A stretch of 64,000 bases of DNA. Origin: Zeugodacus cucurbitae (lineage: Eukaryota > Arthropoda > Insecta > Diptera > Tephritidae). A program made the translations under genes and the position numbers. The stretch lies in the NCBI RefSeq assembly GCF_028554725.1, contig NC_071668.1, positions 16,196,501-16,260,500 of the forward strand. The letters run 5' to 3'. The notes below the pieces were generated by a model. It did no database searches and was not told where the DNA came from. It was given only the letters and a program-made list of their open reading frames with translations. Positions 13,083-26,371 of this stretch are shown here, piece after piece (positions within the stretch are counted from its first letter, which is position 1; the number at the start of each line of letters is the position of its first letter).

Positions 13083-14131
13083 GTTGTAGGAAAATTATAA
13101 GTAGTTCGATCCGGTTCTAAAGAATAGAAAATATATATTTTTTATTTTATTCAGTGTGGTTGTTATTGGCCGAAAAATTCCGTATTTTTTTGTTAATTTC
13201 GTTTGTTATTTACTTCAGTTCGATTTCAGTCAATTGTAGTTGTCGTAGAAACGAAAGATTCGATATGTAGTGAAAAGACAATTTCGATATCTCGCTTCAA
13301 AGGTTGTATTCTAAAGCATGAGTGTGTTCTCCTTTTTCGAAACGTGGTATAAATATATTCTTCTATATATTATTACGATTCTTGATCCGGGTTCTTAAAC
13401 TAGTCTTAAATACTGTTAAATGGAGAAGAGTATTATAGACTTATGGTAGATGCCCACTGTCTAGCACTTTGTAGAGGGGACAAGATTTCATTCAAATCAT
13501 TTTCAAGAATAATGCCGTGTGTGGCCGAATAAAAATCCGGGTCCGTTCCCTTCACATAGATCCGACTGTCAGAGCAGGAGAATAGAAATTTTGGAAAAAT
13601 ATGAAATATTACAGATAGCATTCCGGAACTGAGTTGGAACATATAACCCTTCTTGAAATATGGAGACTTCTTGAGCTTCTGTGCTTCAGTTAAACTCTTC
13701 TACTTCAGCAGACTTCTTTCCAGAATATGATCCGTATCAAACGTGTTCCAGTCTTAGTAACGCCCAACGATTTGAAGCTGTTCCGCAAAGTGCCCTCGTA
13801 TTTAAGGAAAATATGGACTATAGTCTAATTGCGTATTATATTCTGTAATAGGAACTAGGGTTCAAATATACACACATTTCTATAATATATACTAAATCGC
13901 TGAGGTTGGAAAAAAGCGGTCACGCACCGTTGATACAGTCGTGGATTGTAGACACTTGTCACAGCAGCAACACCATTACGTATTCTGGGTCAAAGGTTGA
14001 CAAGGTGTAATTGGAATTTGAATGCGCAACAGTAAATGGCGAATGAAAATGAAAGTAAGGCATTCAACCCGCCAGAAAGTTCACAAACTTTAGTTGTGTG
14101 GTCTTTTGCTCAGACGTCGCTTCGTAAAATA
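13083..14131. promoter_or_regulatory. Divergent upstream region between gudu and the ionotropic receptor
   Basis: The two genes point away from each other across about 1.05 kb. A dispersed repeat in minus orientation occupies about 13430-13600 (aaaatccgggtccgttccc). No clear TATA box is assigned for either gene. An in-frame upstream ATG for the receptor exists at 14036. Confidence 0.4.
13430..13600 (-). repeat. Copy of a dispersed ~170-bp repeat
   Basis: The reverse complement contains gggaacggacccggattttt followed by attcggcc. This matches the repeat at 41530-41640 (ggaacggacccggattttta) and the diverged copy at 9420-9600. A shorter related piece lies near 39590-39640. Non-coding. Confidence 0.6.
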
Positions 14132-17100
14132 ATGGATCATCGGATTGTTGGACTTAGTCTATTTAGTTTATTATTAATACAGTTCTGTAGTGGCAATAGT
14201 GAAGGTTTCAGTCTCATTGAGACCGAAATCGAGGACGTGCCACATCAAAACTTGCAACATCTACTCACCACACTGTTGGCATCCGCTCGCATAGAGCGCT
14301 GTTTTGTTATCATTACCGATAGCACTTATCAACAGCTCTACAGTGAGCGGTTCTTTCGTAGCCAACGCTGACAAAACGCCTACTATTTCATAAATGTACC
14401 ACCGAGCGAGGATTTGTTGGCGCCCAACTACCAAATGGTACGAGTCTTGAAACAAATACGCAAACAGAATTGTGAATTTATGCTCGTAACGCTCTTGAAT
14501 GGACTACAGGTGCAGCGCTTCTTGCGTTTTGTGGAGAAGAATCGTTTGCTAAACTTACAACAACGCTTTGTGTTGCTCGAGGATGCGCGGCTTATGGTGG
14601 CCGAGATGTGGTACATATGGAGTAATATGATATCAACTGTATTCGTGAAGCCCATAGAGAACCAAAGGTCAGGATCGTATTAATTGCTAATAGTGTTACA
14701 ACTTAACAAATTGTAATGAAATAATAGGTTCCTCTTGAGCACAATTGCATATCCGGAAATTTTGAACGGTGTAGTGGTCACAAAACGTCTAATGTTTTGG
14801 GAGAAAGGAAAGCAAATAAAAATGAACCAATTGTATCAGGATAGGACATCGAATATGAAAGGTACGGCAAGGAATGGATATCTATTAGATGGATTTACAA
14901 AAATATCCAACTTTCAGGCTTTTCCTTGCCCATCGTTGTCTTCGAACATGTTCCGATGGTCAGACGTAGCGCAGATAATGCCAGTTTTATTGGACTTGAG
15001 GTGGAGATACTTAGGGCGCTTGGTGTCAAACTTAATTTCAAACCCGCCTTCTATGAAACCAACGATGCTGCCTACGAGCATTGGGGCAAAGAGTTACCGA
15101 ATGGCAGTTATTCGGGCATTCTAGGAGATATGGTAGGTTGGGTTAGGTTAGTCTGGAAGACCAAAAAGCCACACATAGGCAAGTTTTGGAGTGCCGTCGC
15201 GTAGTCCATGAGAAGTAGCCATCCTTCACCCAAAAAATATATGTATATGGTCTCAACCAGATGGCTTTTCTTTTATTCAGTCATTGCCTAATTCATTCCA
15301 GGCCAATCGGAATGCTCGTATCGCCATCGGCAATCTGCATATGTTTAAGCTCTATGCTTCCGTTATGGATCTCTCTTGGCCGCATAGTTTCGAGTGTTTG
15401 ACCTTTTTAACACCAGAGTCCTCACAGGATGACAGCTGGCGTACACTTATACAGCCTTTCAGGTGATAATTATTGGACTGTGTCGACTTCTCGAATAAAA
15501 CTTTCATATATCCTCACCTTCCCCCGTTTAGCGGCAGCATGTGGGCCGGTGTTTTACTCTCACTCTTTATTGTGGGTACAGTTTTCTATGTGATCTCTTG
15601 TCTGCATGCCATACTATTGCATCGACGATCACGCCGTCCGCAACGCATGTTGAGTTGGTCGGAATGGCGTAGTAAGGTGCTCTTACGGCCACCTCGCAGT
15701 ATCGATACGAAGCTATTCCGAGATGTGCAATTTCGTCGTTATCTGGGTCAATTGAAATCGCTGCCGCCGAAAAATACCGACCTCTTCGATGATTATTCCA
15801 ATTGTTTGCTACTCACCTATAGCATGTTGATGTATGTTTCGCTGCCACGTCTGCCGCGCACATGGAGTTTACGCGTGCTTACCGGTTGGTATTGGCTCTA
15901 CTGCATTTTGTTGACGGTCATCTATAGAGCAAGCTTAACAGCGATACTTGCGAATCCAACAGAGCGGTAATATTGCATTTAAATAAAGAAGTTTGTATTC
16001 ATCATACTTAGTTTGGACTTAGCATCACCATCGACACTTTGGAAGAACTGTCCGCGAGTTATGTGACCAGCACCGCTTGGGTGCATGAGAATAAACAGTT
16101 TTTTGTCGAGGCGTTCGATGAGACCGCTCAAGAGATCGGACGTAAAATGGAGATAGTGGACAATATCGAGAGTGTGGTGTGTAAAAATAGTATTTTATTT
16201 CTTTGAGGTGAATTGCATTGATTTCATCATTTCGTTTAACCTTCAGACCGAACGTATTACCAAAGGTGAATATGCCTATTTCGATAATGAATATTTTCTA
16301 CGTTTTTTGCGTATGAAAGGCGCTCAACGTCGCGAGGAACAACAATTCACTGAAGTAGTATTGCACATAATGCGTCAATGTGTCATACAAATGCCCGTCG
16401 TCTTGGGGCTGGAGAAAAATTCACCACTACAGCCGAACGTTAATAAATATTTGAGGCGTCTAAGTGAAGGAGGTAAGGTCTATCTATTTATGATAAAGTT
16501 GATACTCTGCGCCTTTTGTTTCTAAATCAGTTCCAATATAACATATGTCTAAATCCTATCAGGGGCTCTAAATTAGAGATATTTTAATGTAGAAACCGGA
16601 AAGTTTCAACTTCCAACTTTTTTGGACGCTAAAAAGTCCTTCTTAAAGTCATTTTGTCCATTTTTGAAGCGGTCGCACAAAACTCAGAAAGTCCCCAAGT
16701 TTTGAAAGTCAAAGCTCAAAGGCGATGGTTCCAGTGTTATTGTTATTTTTTAATGTCAACACAACATCGGATTTAAAATTAAGAAATCAGAGGTTGTTGT
16801 TGGCAGAAAACTCTTCCCAAATAATTATGAGAAATTTCGATTTGACAATCACTGGAGGGAGAAAATTCCGGATCCGTTCCGGTTAGGAAACCCGACTATT
16901 GTGTGGATGAAGAAATCAGAAGTTGTCTTCGGAACCGTTGTCTGAGAATGTTCACAAGATGGGACCGGGATCAATTAAGCTTAACTTCCGTTCCGTTTAG
17001 GAAACCCGACTGCTGTGTGGATGAAGAAATCTGAAGTTGTCGTCGGAACTATTGTCTGAAAACGGACCCAAAAAGGAACCTGGATCAAATAAACTTAACT

Positions 17101-17471
17101 AATCCAGCATGCAACTCTGCGAGTTTTCCTGAAAACTGAAGCCTGTAGTTCCTGCGATATGCTCTCTCTCTATTTCTTTTTCTTCACCATTACTTTTGAA
17201 ACACATTCTCCTTGTAGGACTCATCAGCAAGTGGCTCAAAGATTCCGTTGCCGAGTTACCCGCCGAGGAGCGTACCCCACAGGAGGCAGTAATGGACTTA
17301 CCAAAAATATGGAGCTCATTTGTGGCGCTTGGTATTGGTTATTTGTTGGGTCTCCTAGCGATAGCCGGTGAATGGCTACACTATGAATATGTGGTGCGAA
17401 AACATCCACTTTACGATGAGTATAATAGGAATTTGTATTACAATTTCAAACGAAAATTCTCATGTTACTAA
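14132..17471 (+). CDS. Ionotropic receptor (IR family) with an in-frame TGA
   Basis: Eight exons: 14132-14667, 14728-14861, 14918-15132, 15302-15462, 15532-15966, 16023-16176, 16247-16472 and 17218-17471. Every junction keeps phase, giving 704 codons if the TGA at 14369-14371 is read through. A signal peptide (GLSLFSLLLIQFCSG) starts the chain. The split ligand-binding domain follows: S1 with LEVEILRALGVKLNF, then the pore region with MWAGVLLSLFIVG, the helix ending IYRASLTAIL, S2, and a last membrane segment ending LLAIAGEWLHYEY. IRs are glutamate-receptor-like cation channels for smell, taste, temperature or humidity. Ir40a and Ir68a are possible matches, but I could not decide. The start at 14132 is chosen because the signal peptide follows it directly; the 14036 ATG would bury it. 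The TGA is the only defect found in the frame. Confidence 0.85.
15133..15301 (+). repeat. Intronic ggttaggtta-type repeat fragment
   Basis: Just inside the third receptor intron the sequence reads ggttgggttaggttagtc and then a segment ending near 15230. Similar ggttaggtta-containing pieces occur near 52390 and 58310, suggesting one dispersed family. Confidence 0.45.
16760..17100. repeat. Tandem ~114-bp repeat in the last receptor intron
   Basis: Units start near 16873 and 16987 and share aggaaacccgact, gtgtggatgaagaaatc and a gatcaa..aaacttaact end. A third, more decayed unit precedes them near 16785 (agaaatcagaggttgttg). This explains the unusual length (745 bp) of this intron. Confidence 0.65.
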
Positions 17472-18125
17472 TTTGAGGTTAGAAACTAAAATTTGAGGTT
17501 ATACAAAAACACTTGTTGTTTCATAATACTATTTAAGTAAATAGTTGACTATTTAATCTTTACAAGTACATTCATACATAATGACATAGTGTACATTTGT
17601 TGTTCATAGACTCAATTACATTACACACATTTACAACGAGCTACAGGAGGACCCGTTTACTGACACTTTTCTTCTTCTTCTTCATCTTCTTCTTCTTAAA
17701 TAAATGCATACATATATAAAAATACAAATAAGTTAGATGTTGAATGCGATGATTAAATCTAAGTACAGTGCACAAATACAATAAAATTATTATTTTTTTT
17801 AATACTTAATAATGCGGAATGTGCGCTTTGGAAAATTGAAATACTCGTACATATATGACATACATTTTGAAAAATGACATTTTTTTGTTTAACTAAAATC
17901 TATTTGTGTATAAAAAAATAAAACTTGTTCACATTTAGTAGATTTAACACAGTAATCGCTTATAAATTAGGATGTAACGACAAAACTTGTTTGTTTGTTT
18001 GTATCGTATGTATGTATGTATGTATGCGTTACAACATGCAGCTAAACACAAAGGAACATAGAACATAGCAGAAGGAACGTTACGCGACAAACATCATTAT
18101 CTATCACACACACGCATTTGCGGCT
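17472..18125. other. Tail-to-tail spacer between receptor and PKD-domain gene
   Basis: Both genes end into this 654-bp AT-rich spacer, which should hold both 3' UTRs. It includes a TTC-rich patch at about 17669-17696 and a GTAT microsatellite near 18004-18026. No gene is seen. Confidence 0.45.
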
Positions 18126-21100
18126 TTACGTCTTGACTTTGCGTCCCAATTTGGTTAAGGCATATTTATTATGACCATGGCTGCTATTGTGTTTACTATG
18201 TTTCGCTGTGTGGCCCGAACGTAAAATACCATTGTGTGGTTTTGTGCGTGTCTCGAAGAGCACATCGGAATCTGTCTCAGAATCGCTCAGCGATGTGGTG
18301 CGACAAACTGGTGTATGGAAAGTAGATGAAATATAAATTATTTATATAAAATATAAAAAAATTTTATTTATAAATAAAAAAATATGTATTTAAAAAAAAT
18401 ATTTTATAAATATAAAAAAAAATATTTATATAAAAATAAATAAATATTTATAAAAATATATAAAAAAATATGTATATAAATTTAAAAAAATATGTATATA
18501 AAAATAAATAAATATATATAAGAAAATAAAAAATATTTTCTTAAAATAAAAAAATATTTTGATGCAAATTAAAAAATATTTATATAAAATATAAAAAATT
18601 GTATTTATAAATAAAAAATATGTATTTAAAAATAAAAAAAAAATTTTATTAAAATAAAAAAAATATTTATATAAAAATTTTTATATAAAAATAACAAAAA
18701 ATTATTTATAAAAAAATAAATATTTATAAAAATATATAAAAAAATATTTATATAAAAATAAATAAATATTTATAAGAAAATAAAAAATATTTATATAAAA
18801 ATAAAAAAATATTTTGATAAAAATTAAAAAATATTTATATAAAATATTAAAAATTGTATTTATAAATAAAAAAAAAATATTTTATACAAATAAAAAAAAA
18901 ATATTTATATAAAAATTAAAACATATTTGTATAAAAGTTAAAAAAAATATTTATATAAAAATAAAAAAAAAATATTTATGTAAAAAAAAAATATATTTAT
19001 ATTAACATAAAAAGTAATATTTATATAAAAATTAAAAAATAATATTTATATAAAAATAAAAAATATGTATATAAAGATAAATATTTATAAAAAATAAAAA
19101 ATGTTTATACAAAAAAATATTTATTTATAAAAATATATAAAAAAATATTTATATAAAAATAAAAAAATATGTATATAAAAATAAATAAATATTTATATAA
19201 AAATAAAAATAATTTTGATACAAATTAAAAAATATTTATATAAAAATATAAAAATAATAAAATAAAAAAAATATTTATATAAAAATATGAACAAATAACA
19301 ATAATAATAGCTATGCAACTCACATTGTGGCGCTTCTTCATCATTATTGCCAATCAAAGAATACTTTTGCAGCTTGGGACGCTTCGGTGGTTTTTTCGTT
19401 TGTCTGCAGGCACAGGTGATGCCCCAAAATAAACCGGAAAGCAGTAGAAAGCTCATTATAATACCAACAATAACATATAAAATAGACCAATCTGTAAATA
19501 ATTAATTTTAGTTTTCATTTTCCATTTTCTTCAATGCGTTACAAATCTACGCACCACAATTAGCCTCCTCTATGCCCCAGTAATAAGTTATGGAAGGCAT
19601 CCAGAATGCCTCACAGGTGCATGAGCGTGTTATGGGATTACAAACACCATGTCCGGAACACTTATTCTGACATACTGTTGTGCGTATATCAGTGAAATCG
19701 GTGCCCAACAGACCAGCATCGCGCTGTAGCTTGTCTTTAAGTAGCTGTTCAACGGTTAAACCGTTTACCGGATGACTTTCGCCATCGGCGCCCGTGGACT
19801 GGAAGGTGTTTGTAAGGCAAAAAAATTTAAATTTAGATTATATATATATTTAGTATAAAAGATAAATCTATCACACACCTCCACATAGAAGACTAGTATC
19901 GTAGTATCTGCGCGCCGTCCATCCGACTTCAGTTCACGCACAAAAATTTTCATATCGCCCAAAAGCAAACCAATCTTTTGTACAATCAAATTCAGCTCAG
20001 ATTGTTTCAGCACAGATGGACCCATCGGTATGGTTAATTGCACTAAATGCAATAGCAACGGATCTTGATGCACTATAACGCTGACCACATCGTTGCTGGT
20101 TAGACCTTGTTCATCGTAGACAGTTAACTTAAAAACATAACGGCCTGGCACGAGATTTGTGAGCTACAAAGCAGAAAAAAAAATAGTTTGTTTAAATACA
20201 AAATTGGATAATAATGAGAAATAGCAAAAAAAATTGAAAATAGCAAAAACAATTGAAAGTAGCAAAAACGTTTGTTAAAATAATCGTTACGACAGTAGGA
20301 AATTTTTGCTAATCAGTTAATTTTAATATTTCGCTATTTACTGTTTTCGTTTTTTTTTTTTGTTTTCATTCATATTTTAAAGTTTCACATATACATACAA
20401 TCAAAACGGGGCGCTTATCGCTGTCGCCAACAACAACACCCGCTGCCAAGCTGGCATCTTCACGTGTCCACACATAACGCTCAACAGCCAAATCATCCGA
20501 TGACGATGTGCCATTCAAATACAATGCTGAAAGCGGTAGCGTAACGCTTTTATCACCACCGGCATTAGCGACGGGCGGTGCATTTTTCTCTGTTGTGAGT
20601 TAAGCAAATCGTCATTACTTAAAATTTTATTACATATAGACTTTTATGGACTCACCCTGTACAACCTTTATCCAAACACTGTCAGTGGCGGTATTATTGT
20701 CCTCATCCGACACGCTCAAAACGAATTCATACATACCAAGCGTGAGCGAAGTGGCGTTTGTAGCCTTAAAAGTAAATGTAAAAAACAAATTTAAAAAAAA
20801 ATTGAGGTTAATTTATAGTAGGAAACGCACCACTGCTGTGCTATTGGCCAAAGCTGCAGTATTTGGACCCGATTTTTCTTTCCACAAGTAACTTTGTATG
20901 CGTATGTCATCCGTTGAGGCTGAACCATTCAAAATAACCCAATTGCGTGGCAAGTTTATGGTCTGAAAAGAATATTGAAATTTTTTTATATAAATTTCTA
21001 ACCTTAAAAAATTTTTCAAACATAAAAAAAAAAATTTGGTTGCAATTACCTGATTACCACCGGCCACAGCAATTGGTGGTGTATTTGTTTGTGCCTTCAC

Positions 21101-23228
21101 GAACACATTCACTTTGGCAGTGCTGGATTGTCCACTGCCATCAGTGACTTTCAAAACAAAAGTGTAAATGCCTTCCTCCAAATTTGAGAGCTGCAAAAAG
21201 GTAAATATAAAATATTTTTCTATACACAAAAAAAATATATATTTCATGATATTACCTGCAAATAAGGTGTGCGTGTGTTTTGCATATCAACCGCTTTTGT
21301 ATCATCACCAGCATCTTTTGTCCACTCCCAAGCAACGATTTCGTGATCATCCGTACTCGCAGTGCCGTTCAATGTCACATTATTATTCGGCAGATATAAA
21401 ATTACGGCATCGCCTGTGCACAAAAAAAAATAGCGCATTTATAAAAAAAAAATAATAATATTTTTCTCATATACAACACTTACCAGCATTAGCCACTGGC
21501 GGGTAGTCGGTGCCCTTCAATACTGTTATATTCGCTGTTGTCGAATTCGTTACATTATCCGAATCGGAGACGGTCAATTTGAAAGTGTAATTGCCGGGCG
21601 AGGTGAGATCACCCAGCTGTAATATATTCACCTCGGGCAATTTGGGTTGATAACCGATGGGTCCCTGCACCACTTCCCAATGCCAGCTAATGATTTTATC
21701 ATCATCAATACTGGTGCTGCCATCTAAAATGGCATTTGTTATGGGTAAACGTATAGTTTGCTCTTTGGGTTTGATCACCACTTGTGGCACGCGATTAATA
21801 CGCTTTTCTGGTAGCACTGTGACATTGGCCATTGCCTCACCATAGGTGCCATTATCACCGGTTACAGATACTTTGAAAATATACAAACCCTCCGAGAGGT
21901 TTGATAGACGCACTTTCGACTGACTCTGATCGGATATAGTGCCGTTCATAGGACCTTTCGGTTGTGTTATAAGTGTCCATAAATATTTATATTTGCCACC
22001 ACTGGTCTCCTCGTCCGGCACAGTAAATGCGGCCAATGTCACTTCCTTTTCTGGCAAACGCACTTCCTTTGACACAACGGAAACTACCAGTTTTTTGTCC
22101 ATTTCTGGTTTTGCTGTGGCCGCCGCTGCTAGATGATCGTCATCTTCAATAACGGATGGTAAGGGCTCTGAGGCAGCCGCTGAGAGACGTTGTGGACTGA
22201 TTGTGTCTAATAGGGAATAATCAGGCGCAGTTACATCTGTTGTTATGCATTCACCTTGTTGATTACGCACCAAATCGGTAAGACATTGGCAAAAACAAAT
22301 TAAAGTATTGGTACACACACATTCCTCTTTGGGACCACAACGACTAATTGCACCCATTTCAGAGTCTATTTCGCATTGAACCAATTTGGTTGGCATGTTT
22401 GCAAAGTAGGGCAAATCACGATTTCTTGCAGGTGATTTAGTGCGTTTATCATTATTAGGTTGCAATTCATCAACATCATCATCATACGCCTGTTCCTTTA
22501 GGAAAACAAATATAATAACACTACTTTCAGACTATTTGTTGTTTTTTTTTACCCACCTGATCTCTACTCAAATAACGAAATTTATGCGGCTGTTTCCAAA
22601 AGCTCAACGAATTTGGACCACGCTCACCAGCGCTCACGCTTTCCGTATCCTCTGCAGTTGGCATATTAATACCTCCCCCAACACTCTTCATTGTTTTGAT
22701 CACGTCCAGCCATGTGAGACTCTCCGCTCCAGCCTCATGCTTACGCACCGGACTGACCAACATCATTTGCAAACGATCCTTCCCCTGTTCTCGCTGCTTC
22801 GGCAAGCAACCCTCATTGCTATGGCAGCGCACATGATAACATTTGTTTTTGTATATGAAAACTAAATTACATGTATCATTGGTGCGTGCCTTTTTACAAC
22901 AAGCTGCTAAACATGACAATGAATCGACATCTTCGCCCAATCCTGTATCCAAACGCGTGTACTCTTCAAATGTGCCAGCTTGTGCCTCATCACGTGGTGT
23001 CGCATTGTCGAATACATAATTCAACATACTGGGGCACATTGCCAACACTGCATCAGCATTACGTGTACTCACCGGTATATCGTTAGTTTTGGTTGATGCT
23101 GTCGACTCTTCCGCAGCAATACCGTGATTTGTATGTAATACATTTTGTGTCGTTGTAATTTCAGCATTAACAATATAACTGAAAATTACAAATAAAGCGA
23201 GTACACGTTGCAGCTGCGGAAAGCTCAT
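18126..23228 (-). CDS. KIAA0319/KIAA0319L-like PKD-domain membrane protein
   Basis: Eleven exons on the minus strand: 23228-22557, 22495-21484, 21413-21256, 21190-21050, 20962-20831, 20764-20656, 20589-20399, 20163-19879, 19798-19555, 19491-19324 and 18307-18126. They give 1097 residues. In order: a signal peptide, a Cys-rich MANSC-type domain (about 55-145), a second Cys-rich patch and an acidic linker. Then come about five PKD repeats with motifs such as PPVANAG and LNGTASTDD, a short EGF-like Cys cluster (CSGHGVCNP), one transmembrane helix, and a cytoplasmic tail with a YSLI sorting motif. Domain order and length match vertebrate KIAA0319L, a glycoprotein cycling between plasma membrane and Golgi. 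The exact role in flies is unknown to me. The last intron contains a 1-kb AT-rich array. Confidence 0.88.
18330..19296. repeat. AT-rich quasi-periodic array in an intron
   Basis: Nearly 1 kb made of variants of atatttatataaaaataaaa. Only A and T dominate, with rare G or C. It lies entirely inside the last intron of the PKD-domain gene, which is otherwise compact. It looks like slippage-expanded simple sequence and not a transposon. Confidence 0.85.
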
Positions 23229-24250
23229 ATCCGTAAACTTGAATTTACGCAGTAATCACAATAATTACTAAATTGTATCCAATGAAGTTTAATGAAAAGC
23301 CTTCAATCGACGAGGATTTGCTAAGTACATACATAGACGTTTGAACGAGTGCAGCAGCTGGTGCAATAATACACCAAAGTTTAGCAAACAGTATTATTCA
23401 TATTAGTGCTAGAAAATTCACACTTTTATTGCTATCTTATCGACTCAAGTGGTTAATAAGTAAAATCAAGTACCAATAAATTTACGTTGTGTAGTGTATA
23501 CTTTTTTCTTTCGACGAATATGATGCAAAACTTATTTTTCCAAATGGGATTATTGTTCTTTGTCCATTTGAAGGGTAGCTGTCAAAGTCAGCTGTTGGCT
23601 GCTTCTGCGTAAGGGTTGCAAATGTTTGTATGTTTGTGAAAAATAAATTTATTTTGTATTTATTTATTTAGTAATTTTTTATAATATTTTTGATACTGTT
23701 ATTTATTTTTAATATATTAATTTTTATTATATATGCTATTATTATAATAGAGAGTTTTTTCGCGATATATTACAATATAAAATTCATTTGTGCGAAAAGG
23801 GGTTTGAAAAGTAATATACGAAGTTCGAATTGTTAAACATAGCAAAATTCATTGACATACAATTCCATTATTTTACAAAATGCAGAATAAATCATTCTTA
23901 TACCATATATTTAAACAAGAACTGATATACTATATACGTAAACTAATAATTATTAATTTTATTATAAATATTAATTAGTTGTTGTTTAAAGAACTTTAAT
24001 TTTCATATTCCACATATTATTCACCCATTCGTTAGTCTGGCCACACTTCATAAGTGACACAATTGTGACAACTGTCAAACCCTCGAATTTTGGACTCTTG
24101 ATGAAAAATCAGATTGATGTCAATTTGTTTTTCCACCCGACATTTGTAAAGAATTTTCCATTGATAGCCGACTTCTAATAAATTTTAATACATCACAGTG
24201 TAGTGCATAAGCTCTGGCCAGTGAAATATTTATTAACAAATAATTCAAAT
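23229..24250. promoter_or_regulatory. Divergent promoter region, PKD-domain gene and cornichon
   Basis: About 1.0 kb separates the two start codons, which face away from each other. AT-rich; no gene. Core promoter motifs are not confidently assigned. Confidence 0.4.
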
Positions 24251-25008
24251 ATGGCTTTCAATTTCACCGCGTTCACGTACATAGTCGCTTTGATAGGCGA
24301 TGCATTTTTAATATTTTTCTCAATATTTCATGTAATCGCCTTTGATGAGCTAAAAACAGACTATAAAAATCCCATCGATCAATGTAACAGCCTGAATCCG
24401 GTAAGTACCTATAATGAAGACGCACACCCAGTTTATTAGTGGTTCATGCAATTAGTACCTGTCATGCTAATTATAACTTATTTGCAGTTGGTGTTACCCG
24501 AATATTTACTACATATTTTCCTCAATTTATTGTTCCTGTTGTGTGGTGAATGGTTCTCCTTGTGTATTAATATACCATTAATTGCCTACCACATATGGCG
24601 GTAAGTGTAATTTTAGTTATTTAAACTATCGAAAGTGCCTTGAATTTTAACTAAGTGTATCTAGCGGATCATGAATCATCACGTGCATGTTTTGTAGCTG
24701 CGAGTTCACTGCACTCTTCTTTAAATTAAAAATATAAAATTTATCGTTTTTGTCTATTCATCCAGCTACAAGAATCGCCCCGTCATGACTGGTGCAGGTC
24801 TGTACGATCCAACCACTGTTTTAAGCACAGATAATTTGACAAAAAATATGCGTGAGGGTTGGATTAAATTGGCCATTTACTTAATTTCATTCTTCTATTA
24901 CATATATGGGTAAGTTTTGTAATTTAATTGTAAGCCTGTGCATATGTTAACCGATTTTAATATTTGCTTTTATTTTACAGAATGGTTTATGCGCTAATAT
25001 CTACGTAA
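24251..25008 (+). CDS. cni: Cornichon, ER cargo receptor
   Basis: Four exons: 24251-24400, 24488-24600, 24766-24909 and 24981-25008. They encode 144 residues, the length I recall for Drosophila cornichon. The N-terminus (FTYIVALIGDAFLIFFSIFHV) is the first membrane helix. FDELKTDYKNPIDQCNSLNP is the hallmark family segment, followed by LVLPEYLLH, two further helices and a short C-terminus. Cornichon proteins recruit cargo such as TGF-alpha-like ligands into COPII vesicles; in Drosophila it is needed for Gurken export and oocyte polarity. The ATG at 24251 is preferred over an in-frame ATG at 24203 because the family begins MAF. Upstream it shares a spacer with the divergent PKD-domain gene. 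Confidence 0.96.
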
Positions 25009-26371
25009 AAGTAGTTTAATATGTAGTGATCTCGAAATTAAACAAAAAGAAAAATAAATAAATTTATAATTACAACCAGCTCAACACTTATAGCCAGATG
25101 AACAAACCAAATAGAAAGAAATATAAGTTTGATTTTGGGTAATTATGAGTTGTACGTGTAAGAACGAATAAAAGTCATATTTATTACTAATGTATTCTCA
25201 AATGATAAAAACTTGTAAGAACGTTGCAAGTAATCAACTACTTGATTGCAAAAGCTACAGCAAGCACTACATATATTGAGATTTTTATATAAATAAAAGA
25301 AATAACGAATAACTATTTAGCGTCACTTAAAAATCACTAAAAATATCAAATTTTGTACATCATATCTAGCTTAAACGACACTAACGTATTAGTAAATATG
25401 TACAATTTTTTAAACTACAAACTACCTTTTATTATCTAATCATGAAGAAGTAAAGATAAAATCACATGTGCAACTAAAGAGTGTTAAAAGTAGCATTTTG
25501 AATTTATATTTTGTCTACGGCCGCGTAGCAGCTAGGTTTAATTGTTTTCGCGTCTACACGAATTCATTGTTCGGTTCTGTGTGTGTTGTGAATTGCCAAT
25601 TGTGTACCTGCAAACAATTCAAGTGTTTTCTTAATGACATTGCAGGCAGAGGTGTTTCGTGACTTGTCAAGTGAAAACATTTGTTCAACGTTGTATTTAA
25701 GATATCAGCAAATTAAATTCTAAATTTGTAGATATTTACAGCCGTCTGTTTGGTCACGCTTTGTTTCTGATAAATATTTTTACTCTCGTAATCTGTTGCA
25801 TGGTAACTACGCATAGATTAGCGATAAGTTATGTATACAACTGATAAGTTGGCTGTGTGCAAGTACAGATCAGTGAGCGCTTTGTGAGGAACAATTTTTT
25901 TCTTCAAAATAGAAAATTCAATATGTAAAGTGAACCTTAATTTCTGACATATTTTTTAATACATTTTAATTTCACCATATATATTTGCAAATTGATGCAC
26001 ACATTCGTCTTCACTTATTTGCCAATAACAATTTTTATTTTAAACTTTTCAATGTTATTTTATAAATTGATAATTACATAAATCGGTTTATCATTAGGAT
26101 ACACATTGTCAACATTTCGTGTTGTTAAAAATTTTTAAATACATCGAACTAAACATTTTATTCCTTGCCCAATTAAAAATACACATACACGCCACGTAAA
26201 TGCTTTGTTATTAGGCACAACTTCGTTGCCTTTAAAGCGTTATTACGTTGAGTATAGTAGAATATAGGTATACAAGTTTTGAGAATTCGCCACAACTTTA
26301 ATTACACTAATGACCACAATGAAGTGTTTGAAAACCGAACTTATTTCATATGGACAACACTCGAAACGTCA
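25009..26371. other. Tail-to-tail spacer, cornichon and Syntaxin 5
   Basis: 1.36 kb of AT-rich sequence expected to hold the two 3' UTRs. Polyadenylation-like AATAAA occurs near 25054. No gene recognised. Confidence 0.4.

Noticed and set aside
14342..14405. Micro-intron that would splice out the receptor TGA
   Set aside because: A GTGAGC donor-like site and a CTGAC branch-like word exist, but the usable AGs near 14405 and 14409 put the downstream codons out of frame.
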